From NCBI GenBank assembly GCA_015231665.1, contig JADGBD010000103.1, positions 924 to 6,995 on the forward strand: a DNA stretch of 6,072 nucleotides, given 5' to 3'. Numbering within the stretch: the first letter of the stretch is position 1; every line of letters begins with the position of its first letter. The translations under genes and the position numbers were made by a program. Below are positions 1 to 5,616 of this stretch, piece after piece. This stretch comes from Gammaproteobacteria bacterium. Lineage in GTDB: Bacteria > Pseudomonadota > Gammaproteobacteria > Chromatiales > Chromatiaceae. The notes under the pieces are model-generated. The model searched no databases. It saw nothing but the letters and a program-made list of their open reading frames with translations, and was not told where the DNA came from.

Positions 1-1233
1 GGTGCTGGTGGCTATGGCCTTGGAGATGGAGGTGGCCTCCATGAAGCCGATCAGTGCCATCACCAGCGCCGCCGGCAGCAGGGCCAGCACCAGGTCCCAC
101 TCCACCTGGGGAATCTGCAGACTGGGCAGGCCTTGCGGGATCATGCCGACCACATCGCCGCCGGCGGAGAGGGTCAGCTGGCCATCGCGCAGGCTGGAGA
201 AGCGCCAGCGCCGGTCATCCCCGCCCTCGCCTTCGGCTTGCTGGGTATCAAAGCGCAGAGAGCCATCGGCCTGCGACCGGGCATAGAGGCTGATCTGGTG
301 CAGCTCGACGCTCAGCTGGGTCAGCTTGCGCTTTTCCATGGCAAACTCGTAGGCCAATGCCGGTGCCTGCGATCGCACCTCGGCCGCCCCGGCGACACCC
401 GCAGCGCCCACCTCCTGCTCCAGCCGGTCGGCCTGTTTTTCGATCTCGGCAAGCTGGCTGGTGATCTCGGCCATGCGGGTCTGGGCATGGTCGTACTGAA
501 TCAAACTGGCGCGCACCTGAGGATTGGCGATCTGCTCCACCGGCGCCTTGACCTTCTGCTCCAGCCCCACTGCGGCACTGAGCAAGGTTCCCACCGCCAC
601 CGCCACCAGCACCCCCGGCAGACTCGGCTTGACCCGGCGCAGGCCAGCGATCAGCAGCCAGGCACCGAGAGCAAAGGCCAGGGTCGGCCAGTGCAGTTCG
701 GGAATCTGCATCAGCACGCGCCAGAGGTCGGCGAGATAGGAATCGGTGCGCGGAAAGGGCACGCCGAGCACCTTGTTGAGTTGCGACAGGCCGATGATCA
801 GCGCCGCGGCATTGGTGAAACCGACAATCACCGGGCTCGACAGCAGATTCACCACTGCCCCCAGATTGAACAGGCCAAGGCTCAGGCGCAACACCCCAAC
901 CATCAAGGCCAACATCACCGACAGGGCGATAAAGGTATCGCTGCCGGGGCTGGCAAAAGGGATCAGCGCCGCCGCCGACATCAGCGAAAGCATGGCCACC
1001 GGACCGGTGTGCAGCTGGCTCGACGACCCCCACATAGAGGCGATGATCACCGGCACGAAAGAGGCATAGAGACCATAAACTACCGGCAACCCAGCCAGGG
1101 ACGCATAGGCCATGCTCTGCGGCACCAGCACCAGCGCCACCGTGATGCCAGCCAAGAGGTCTGATCGGATGGTGCTGCCGGTCATCGGAAACCAGCGCAA
1201 GAAGGGCAGTAGGCGGTAGATCGGTGAATTCAA
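1..1233 (-). CDS. SulP-family inorganic anion transporter, N-terminal 411 residues (runs off left edge)
   Basis: Inner-membrane permease of the SulP/SLC26 family, which moves sulfate, bicarbonate or similar anions by proton/sodium symport or exchange; the substrate cannot be told from sequence. Seen: TM1 about residues 25-49 (DLLAGITVALVLVPQSMAYA), the family signature PVVYGLYASF at 50-59, TM2 to 68, half-helix TM3 after TGPVAML at 77-83, TM4 101-122, TM5 124-152, TM6 180-199, TM7 205-224, the conserved IPQGLPSLQIP at 365-375, then TM8 378-405 (GFMEATSISKAIA). Between TM7 and TM8 lies an extra polar segment, residues about 226-358, with a predicted coiled coil at 248-275. By the UraA-type 7+7 fold this loop should be periplasmic. 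Start: there is no ATG before residue 17 (base 1185), which would remove the usual N-terminal RLLPFLRWFP helix. A TTG at 1233 preceded by GGAG (1240-1243) with a 6-base gap is preferred. An in-frame TAA lies upstream at 1276-1278. The missing part should hold TM9-14 and the STAS domain. Confidence 0.93.
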   Translation of the reverse strand, partial: MNSPIYRLLPFLRWFPMTGSTIRSDLLAGITVALVLVPQSMAYASLAGLPVVYGLYASFVPVIIASMWGSSSQLHTGPVAMLSLMSAAALIPFASPGSDTFIALSVMLALMVGVLRLSLGLFNLGAVVNLLSSPVIVGFTNAAALIIGLSQLNKVLGVPFPRTDSYLADLWRVLMQIPELHWPTLAFALGAWLLIAGLRRVKPSLPGVLVAVAVGTLLSAAVGLEQKVKAPVEQIANPQVRASLIQYDHAQTRMAEITSQLAEIEKQADRLEQEVGAAGVAGAAEVRSQAPALAYEFAMEKRKLTQLSVELHQISLYARSQADGSLRFDTQQAEGEGGDDRRWRFSSLRDGQLTLSAGGDVVGMIPQGLPSLQIPQVEWDLVLALLPAALVMALIGFMEATSISKAIATST

Positions 1234-1239
1234 AATCGA

Positions 1240-1243
1240 CTCC
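1240..1243 (-). promoter_or_regulatory. Ribosome binding site deciding a TTG start for the SulP gene
   Basis: GGAG on the minus strand sits 6 bases before the TTG at 1233-1231. The first in-frame ATG (1185) has no comparable motif and would truncate the conserved N-terminus. This supports TTG as the start; CTG at 1245 is in frame but overlaps the motif. Confidence 0.6.
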
Positions 1244-1295
1244 AGGTCCGGTCGAGTACACGGCCGCCTAGTGTCTTAAAAGCCTTCCCCCGGCT

Positions 1296-1312
1296 CCAAT
1301 CGATATGATTGG
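1296..1312. repeat. Perfect dyad, possible operator upstream of the SulP gene
   Basis: CCAATC-GATAT-GATTGG: two 6-base arms in perfect inverted symmetry with a 5-base spacer. It lies 63-79 bases upstream of the permease start on the minus strand, in the only intergenic space available to its promoter. Size and symmetry suit a dimeric helix-turn-helix regulator, but no regulator gene is in the window and no clear minus-strand promoter can be placed against it. Confidence 0.4.
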
Positions 1313-1398
1313 TCCAAAGAATAGGACAAAATCAATGGATCGCCCGCCCAGCCACCACCACCCCAAGGCCAAAGCGGCGCAGGGGCAATGTCGCAGAG

Positions 1399-1427
1399 TT
1401 GTCAATTCAACCATTCTCGGCTAAAGT
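1399..1427 (+). promoter_or_regulatory. Sigma70-type promoter for tRNA-Ser
   Basis: A -35 box TTGTCA (1399-1404, 5/6 to consensus), a 17-base spacer and a -10 box TAAAGT (1422-1427, 4/6) are followed directly by a G+C-rich discriminator (GCCGCC). Such discriminators are typical of stable-RNA promoters under stringent control. Transcription would begin near 1434, giving a leader of about 50 bases before the mature tRNA at 1483. Confidence 0.55.
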
Positions 1428-1482
1428 GCCGCCTCTTGATCGCCCGGCGCAATGCCTGGCTGTTTTCTCAAATCAAGAATCC

Positions 1483-1573
1483 GGAGAGGTGTCCGAGTGG
1501 CTTAAGGAGCACGCCTGGAAAGTGTGTGTACGCTAATCCCGTACCGAGGGTTCGAATCCCTCTCTCTCCGCCA
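1483..1573 (+). tRNA. tRNA-Ser(GGA)
   Basis: A complete class II tRNA of 91 bases, decoding UCC and UCU. Acceptor stem 1483-1489 GGAGAGG pairs with 1563-1569 TCTCTCC (one G-U at the inner end). Anticodon stem 1510-1514/1522-1526 encloses loop CTGGAAA with anticodon GGA at 1517-1519. The long variable arm typical of tRNA-Ser has stem GTACG (1528-1532) and CGTAC (1540-1544). T stem GAGGG/CCCTC encloses TTCGAAT (1551-1557). Discriminator G1570 is followed by an encoded CCA (1571-1573). It is convergent with hsdR. Genes of this kind are common integration sites, and accessory-looking DNA begins just past its 3' end. Confidence 0.97.
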
Positions 1574-1654
1574 TTTTATTGGCGTAACCTGCTGATTATT
1601 CGAGATAAAAAACGCAGGGCCACGATTTATCCCACCAACCAGGCAAGCGCCACT

Positions 1655-1692
1655 CGCTTCGACCCTTCGGCTAGGCTCAGGACGCCATTGAG
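1655..1692 (-). repeat. Degraded relative of the MITE-like repeat found at 5144-5265
   Basis: On the plus strand this reads GCTTCGAC..CTTCGG..GGCTCAG directly followed by GACGCCATTGAG. The last 12 bases are the exact reverse complement of 5142-5153, the left terminal repeat of the element upstream of hsdR. GCTTCGAC and CTCAG match, in the same order, the reverse complement of that element's internal hairpin arm. The middle (equivalent to about 5154-5187) is missing. It lies 13 bases past the hsdR stop, in inverse orientation to the other copy, so related repeats flank hsdR. It could alternatively be an independent REP-like sequence. Confidence 0.45.
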
Positions 1693-1704
1693 TCAAGGTC
1701 AAGC

Positions 1705-4700
1705 CTAATCCCTGACATTCGTCTCTTTGTCCAGCCCATCCTCTTCAAGTCGTGGCGGTTTGCCGATCTCAGTGTGCCACTCTTCCACCGAGTCCGCTGG
1801 GCCTATGGCATCGGTGATGATGCCGTAGTCAATCTGGGTTGGATCAGCGCTTTGCGCCATTGCCGCATTACGCAACGCCTCCCACAAGCCTGCAGGTCCG
1901 AGCAATATCTCCTTCAGCCCATCGCGCACCCGTTTTGAGTTCAGCGCCTGCTGGCTCATGGTCTGATGGGCGGCCATGGCGTCCATCAGGGCGTTGATGA
2001 ATTCCGTGTCGAAATCCGGGCTGTTGGCAAATTGCTCCTTGGTATTGCTGCTGGCCTGCTGTTGCAGGATCTCCGACTCCAGCAGTTTGCCCTTGATGAC
2101 GCCATTGACATAGATCAGCTGGTCCCCCTCACTCAGATCGCCCTCGAACAGGTCGTTGAGCCGATCAATGATCTCCTGCAGCTGGGAATAGGGCTGGTCG
2201 CGCACCTCCCCGGTGCCCGGCTGCTCCGGTTGCAGGCGATAGATCAGCGGCGATTCGGGCTGCTTCTCCAATAACAGCGACTGTTTACCCAGATCGCGCA
2301 GGCGATGGTGGGTCAGCAGCAGGGCGCCCAGGTCGATGCCTTCACGCTCCCGGCCAAACTCCAGCAGGGGCAGCAGCAGGCGATAGAAGATGAACCGCTT
2401 CTCGTAGGCCGTGTTGGCGTAGTCGAACATCTGGCCGAGGAAGCTGTAGAAGCGCACGTAGGTACCCATGTCGCGCTTGAACAGGGTCAGCGCATCCATC
2501 TGGTCCTTGGCGGCCTTGGCCTCCGCGCTGCCCTCATCGGCCTGAGCAAAGGCCTTTTTGGCCTCGTTGAACTGGATCAGCAGGCGGCTGGCCACCGGGG
2601 TGATGGCGGCTTGAAGCTCCTTCTGGGTGGCCTTGGGCTTCACCGCCAGGGTGGCGACCCGATCCACCTCGTGGCTGTCGTAGTAGGCCAGGGCATCGAG
2701 CTTGGCGCGCAGATCGAGCAACAGGTTGGGATCGGTGGCACCGCTCAGCTCCGCGGTGCTGTAGTAGGTCTGGAAGGCCTTGAGAATCTCCTCCGCCTCG
2801 TTGACGAAATCCACCACATAGGTGCTGTCCTTGCCGGGATAGGCCCGATTCAGCCGCGAGAGGGTCTGCACCGCCTGGATGCCGCCCAGCTTCTTATCCA
2901 CGTACATGGCCGAGAGCAGGGGCTGATCGAAGCCGGTCTGGAACTTGTTGGCCACCAGCAGGATGCTGTACTCGTCGGTAGCAAAGGCCTCGCGGATGTC
3001 GCGGCCCTTGAGGCCCGGATTCATGTTGGCCTCGCTGAACGGCTCGGGGCCGGTTTCCGCGTCCTCGACCTCGCCGGAGAAGGCAACCAGCAAGCCGATG
3101 GGGTAGCCCTTGGCCTGGATGTATTGCTGCATCGCCTGCATCCAGCGCACCGCCTCCTTGCGGCTGGAGGTGACCACCATGGCCTTGGCCTTGCCACCGA
3201 GCAGCTGGGCAACGTTCTGGCGGAAGTGCTCCACCACGATCTGCACCCGGGCGGCGATGTTGTAGGGATGCAGGCGCACCCAGCCCATGATGCCCTTCAT
3301 CGCCTCACCGGCATCCACTTCCTTCTCATTGTACTCCCTGCCGTTGTGGGTCAGCTGAAAGGCCATCTTCCAGCTGGTGTAGTTTTGCAGCACGTCGAGG
3401 ATAAAGCCTTCCTCGATGGCCTGGCGCATGGAGTAGGTGTGGAAGGGCCGGGGCAGGTTGTCGTCGGAGATCGGCTGACTGGGGTCGGGGCGGGTGCCGA
3501 ACAGGTGCAGGGTCTTGCCCTTGGGGGTGGCGGTGAAGGCCAGATAGCTGATGCCATCGGCGCTGGCCCGCTCGGCCATCTGCGCGGCCAGCAGGTCCTC
3601 GGCATCGAACTCGCCGCCATCGGCCAGGGCCTCCAGTTCCGCCGGCGACAGCACGGCCTTGAGTTTGGCCGCTGCCTCGCCGGTCTGCGAGCTGTGCGCC
3701 TCGTCGGCGATCACGGCAAAGCGCTTGCCCTGGGTGGCGGCCAGCTCGCGCACCTTTTGCAGGGCGTGGGGGAAGGTCTGGATGGTGCAGACGACGATCT
3801 TCTTGCCACCGGATAGGGCATCGGCCAACTCCTGGCTCTTGCTGCCCTTGTCGCTGGTGATGATGGCCACCACGCCTTTGGTGCGCTCGAAGGCCTCGAT
3901 CGCCTCCTGCAATTGCTTGTCCAGCACGGTGCGGTCAGATACCACGATGACCGAATCGAACAGCTTGTTCTGCTGCTCGTCGTGCAGATCGGCGAGGAAA
4001 TGGGCGCACCAGGCGATGGAGTTGGTCTTGCCCGATCCCGCCGAGTGCTGGAACAGGTACTTGCCGCCGGGACCATCGGCCAGCACCTGGCGCACCAGGG
4101 CGCGAGTGCCATCGAGCTGGTGGTAGCGCGGGAAGATCCAGCCGCTGATCTGCTTCTTGTCGTTGCGGGTCGGCACCAGATAGCGCCCGAGGATGTGCAG
4201 CCACTGGTCGCGCTGCCAGACCTCCTCCCAGAGGTAGGCGGTCATGTGGCCATCCGGGTTGGGCGAGTTGCCCGCACCGCCGTCGTTGCCCTTGTTGAAG
4301 GGCATGAAGCGGGTCCTGGCTCCGCTCAGCTTGGTGGTCATGAACACCTCGGAGTTGCTCACGGCGAAATGCACCAGGGCACCGCCGGGGAAGCTCAACA
4401 GGGGTTCGGGGATGTTCTTGCCCTTGGCCTTGGGTTCGCGGTCGTAGCGGTACTGGTCGATGGCATCGCCCAGGCTCTGGGTGAAATCGGTCTTGAGTTC
4501 AGCGGTCGCCACCGGGATGCCGTTCAAAAACAGCACCAGATCGATGCTGTTCTCGCAATGCAGCGAGTAGCGCAGCTGGCGCACCAGGCGCAGGCGGTTG
4601 GCGGCGTAGCGGGCCTGAAGCTCGGCATTCATCCCCAGCGCGGGGCGGAACTGGCACATCGCCAGCGGCTGCTTGAGGCCAATCAACTCGACCCCCTGAC

Positions 4701-4965
4701 GCAGCACCTCCAGGGTACCCTGGCTGTCCAGGCTCTTGCGCAACCGCTCCAGCAGAGTCTTGGCCGCCGCAGCTCCGTGGGATTGGCTCAGGCGCTCCCA
4801 GGCCTCGGGCTGGCTGGCTTGCACCCAGGCAATGACGTCATCCGGGTACAGGGCCAGGGCGCGGTCGTAGTGTTTGTGATCCTCCGGGCCACCGTAGAGC
4901 CACCCATGGGCCGCCAGGTGGTTGCAGATGTCGTTCTCGAATTCGATTTCGTTGTGAATGGCCAT
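1705..4965 (-). CDS. hsdR: Type I restriction enzyme R subunit (endonuclease and DNA translocase)
   Basis: 1086 residues, full length for the family. With HsdM and HsdS it forms the type I complex that translocates unmethylated DNA using ATP and cuts it at a distance. N-terminal HsdR_N nuclease (about 1-200): the PD-(D/E)xK core is visible as D142 in SIDLVLFLNG and E156-L-K158 in ATAELKTD. SF2 motor: Walker A GSGKT 310-314, motif Ia near VVSDRTVLDKQL 341-352, DEAH box 421-424, motif III FTATPKG 477-483, motif V ANKFQTGFDQPL 672-683, motif VI QTLSRLNRAYPGK 700-712. The rest is the helical C-terminus that docks on HsdM. All key residues are present, so it is probably functional. Start ATG 4965; AAGGA lies 11 bases upstream, a rather long gap, and no alternative start fits better. 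No hsdM or hsdS occurs within 1.1 kb upstream and a tRNA lies downstream, so it is an orphan or separated subunit here. Confidence 0.96.
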   Translation of the reverse strand: MAIHNEIEFENDICNHLAAHGWLYGGPEDHKHYDRALALYPDDVIAWVQASQPEAWERLSQSHGAAAAKTLLERLRKSLDSQGTLEVLRQGVELIGLKQPLAMCQFRPALGMNAELQARYAANRLRLVRQLRYSLHCENSIDLVLFLNGIPVATAELKTDFTQSLGDAIDQYRYDREPKAKGKNIPEPLLSFPGGALVHFAVSNSEVFMTTKLSGARTRFMPFNKGNDGGAGNSPNPDGHMTAYLWEEVWQRDQWLHILGRYLVPTRNDKKQISGWIFPRYHQLDGTRALVRQVLADGPGGKYLFQHSAGSGKTNSIAWCAHFLADLHDEQQNKLFDSVIVVSDRTVLDKQLQEAIEAFERTKGVVAIITSDKGSKSQELADALSGGKKIVVCTIQTFPHALQKVRELAATQGKRFAVIADEAHSSQTGEAAAKLKAVLSPAELEALADGGEFDAEDLLAAQMAERASADGISYLAFTATPKGKTLHLFGTRPDPSQPISDDNLPRPFHTYSMRQAIEEGFILDVLQNYTSWKMAFQLTHNGREYNEKEVDAGEAMKGIMGWVRLHPYNIAARVQIVVEHFRQNVAQLLGGKAKAMVVTSSRKEAVRWMQAMQQYIQAKGYPIGLLVAFSGEVEDAETGPEPFSEANMNPGLKGRDIREAFATDEYSILLVANKFQTGFDQPLLSAMYVDKKLGGIQAVQTLSRLNRAYPGKDSTYVVDFVNEAEEILKAFQTYYSTAELSGATDPNLLLDLRAKLDALAYYDSHEVDRVATLAVKPKATQKELQAAITPVASRLLIQFNEAKKAFAQADEGSAEAKAAKDQMDALTLFKRDMGTYVRFYSFLGQMFDYANTAYEKRFIFYRLLLPLLEFGREREGIDLGALLLTHHRLRDLGKQSLLLEKQPESPLIYRLQPEQPGTGEVRDQPYSQLQEIIDRLNDLFEGDLSEGDQLIYVNGVIKGKLLESEILQQQASSNTKEQFANSPDFDTEFINALMDAMAAHQTMSQQALNSKRVRDGLKEILLGPAGLWEALRNAAMAQSADPTQIDYGIITDAIGPADSVEEWHTEIGKPPRLEEDGLDKETNVRD

Positions 4966-5016
4966 GCTGGGCGGAGTCCTTGGAGTCCAGGTAACACGGG
5001 GAAAAAGGCTTTTGTT

Positions 5017-5031
5017 TCAGCCACTGGCTGA
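5017..5031. repeat. 15-bp perfect palindrome upstream of hsdR
   Basis: TCAGCCA-C-TGGCTGA, 7-base arms around one base. It lies 52-66 bases before the hsdR ATG, where a promoter or operator would be expected. Restriction genes are often held under control proteins, but no C protein gene is present and no convincing -35/-10 pair is seen, so operator function is only a suggestion. Confidence 0.4.
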
Positions 5032-5033
5032 CT

Positions 5034-5116
5034 GTAGCCCGGATGGAGCGTAGCGGTCCCTTCCGGCATCCTGCCTCACGGGACACTTGCACATCCCTGT
5101 GCTTTGGAATCCGGGG
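5034..5116. repeat. REP-like GTAGCCCGGATG element split by about 51 extra bases
   Basis: The left part GTAGCCCGGATGGAGCG and following bases (5034-5055) and the right part GAATCCGGGG (5107-5116) are the two halves of a short palindromic repeat known from many gammaproteobacterial intergenic regions, normally joined with little between. CCCGGAT (5038-5044) and ATCCGGG (5109-5115) are exact inverted repeats. The intervening 5056-5106 contains GTCCC/GGGAC (5056-5060/5080-5084) and a perfect small hairpin GCACA-TCCC-TGTGC (5089-5102). Confidence 0.5.
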
Positions 5117-5133
5117 TGCCCGCTAGGCAGGCG

Positions 5134-5143
5134 CTTTTGTGCT
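5134..5143 (+). repeat. Left target-site duplication of the MITE-like element
   Basis: CTTTTGTGCT directly abuts the left inverted repeat. The partner CTTCTGTGCT (5266-5275) directly abuts the right one, 9 of 10 bases identical and in direct orientation, as expected for a duplicated target. Confidence 0.55.
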
Positions 5144-5265
5144 CAATGGCGTCAACTTAAGACATTCAATGGCTGCTTAGTCCGTTCGCTGAGCGAAGTC
5201 GAAGCGAGCGGCGGCTGGCTTCGACTCCGCTCAGCCAGCGCTTTCTAGCTAAGTTGACGACATTG
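5144..5265. mobile_element. 122-bp MITE-like non-autonomous element
   Basis: The terminal inverted repeats are 16 bases: CAATGGCGTCAACTTA at 5144-5159 and, on the other strand, CAATGTCGTCAACTTA at 5265-5250, 15 of 16 identical. Inside, an 18-base inverted pair GCTGAGCGAAGTCGAAGC (5188-5205) and the complement at 5218-5235 (17 of 18) encloses a 12-base loop, making a strong hairpin of the widespread CTTCGACTNCGCTCAGC type. A second partial copy of the terminal motif (CAATGGC..GCTTAG, about 5168-5180) follows the left end. It has no coding capacity. A 10-base direct repeat flanks it exactly. That duplication length is in the range made by IS4-type transposases, which would have to act in trans; this family assignment is inference. 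Confidence 0.6.
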
Positions 5266-5275
5266 CTTCTGTGCT
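5266..5275 (+). repeat. Right target-site duplication of the MITE-like element
   Basis: CTTCTGTGCT abuts the right inverted repeat and matches 5134-5143 at 9 of 10 positions. A further direct 9-mer GCTAGGCAG occurs at 5273-5281 and at 5122-5130, so the local target sequence is itself slightly repetitive. Confidence 0.55.
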
Positions 5276-5305
5276 AGGCAGCTTCGCCCCATCATCCTGA
5301 GACTA

Positions 5306-5322
5306 CCCACGCAGTGCATGGG
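5306..5322. repeat. 17-base near-palindrome just past the end of the small-gene pair
   Basis: CCCACGCAGTGCATGGG: arms of 8 bases with one mismatch, 10 bases beyond the stop of the last gene of the minus-strand pair. It could fold as a hairpin in the 3' end of that transcript, but no T-run follows, so an intrinsic terminator is not supported. Confidence 0.35.
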
Positions 5323-5331
5323 CAGCAGAAA

Positions 5332-5616
5332 TCAGGCCGCGTTTTGTTGGGCGCGGGTTGCAAGGATGAAGTCTGCGAGATCGCGCATTTCATCTTCTTC
5401 CCAGGTGCCGTAAGCAGCCCTGGCCGTTGTTAGCGCATTGGCATCAATACGATCAAGCTTGGCTTGGTCTTGGGCAGACAGCTCATCTATGTGATCGCCT
5501 AGATAGCGCCTGGCACTGTTGATGTAGCCTGCCTCACCGTCGCCGGGGTAAAAATTCTCGATACAGAACGCGTAGCTGTTCAGCGTTTTTTCTAATGTCA
5601 TCACTATTTTTTGCAT
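5332..5616 (-). CDS. Small acidic protein of unknown family, candidate immunity/antitoxin partner
   Basis: 94 residues from ATG 5616 (MQKIVMTLEKTLN...), chosen because GGAG at 5625-5628 lies 8 bases upstream; an upstream TTG at 5673 would add 19 residues lacking conserved character and has no such site. I do not recognise the family. Counted by eye it has about 16 Asp/Glu against 9 Lys/Arg, no signal peptide and no membrane segment, so it should be cytosolic. The centre and C-terminus look helical (YLGDHIDELSAQDQAKLDRI, then the acidic WEEDEM). It begins inside the 3' end of the preceding gene, in another frame, so the two are translationally linked. An acidic small protein directly after a basic RNase-like module is the usual layout of immunity or antitoxin genes. 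That role is inferred from position and charge only. Confidence 0.7.
   Translation of the reverse strand: MQKIVMTLEKTLNSYAFCIENFYPGDGEAGYINSARRYLGDHIDELSAQDQAKLDRIDANALTTARAAYGTWEEDEMRDLADFILATRAQQNAA

Noticed and set aside
133..1164. 343-codon open frame on the plus strand
   Set aside because: Antisense shadow of the permease gene; His/Gln/Arg-rich low-complexity product typical of high-G+C shadows.
248..1261. 337-codon open frame on the minus strand
   Set aside because: It is out of frame with the SulP permease that covers the same bases; its Gly/Ala/Arg/Pro-rich product has no family features, whereas the neighbouring frame gives clear transmembrane segments and SulP motifs.
1569..1584. 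CGCCA-TTTTAT-TGGCG hairpin at the tRNA 3' end, as a terminator
   Set aside because: The stem uses the tRNA's own CCA end and no T-run follows, so intrinsic termination is not supported.
1588..1618. CCTGC...GCAGG inverted repeat with an A/T run inside
   Set aside because: Loop is 21 bases and the T-run is inside the loop rather than after the stem; not a terminator for hsdR.
1502..1702. 66-codon minus-strand frame with RRERDSNPRYG near its end
   Set aside because: This is the well-known spurious product read antisense through a tRNA gene.
2305..5031. Two long plus-strand open frames (2305-3816 and 3913-5031)
   Set aside because: Both are antisense to hsdR and have the Leu/Gly/Gln/His-rich composition of reverse-frame shadows; hsdR has every expected motif.
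4788..5092. Minus-strand frames over the hsdR start and leader
   Set aside because: They overlap the conserved hsdR N-terminus in other frames and run through REP-like DNA; no recognisable product.
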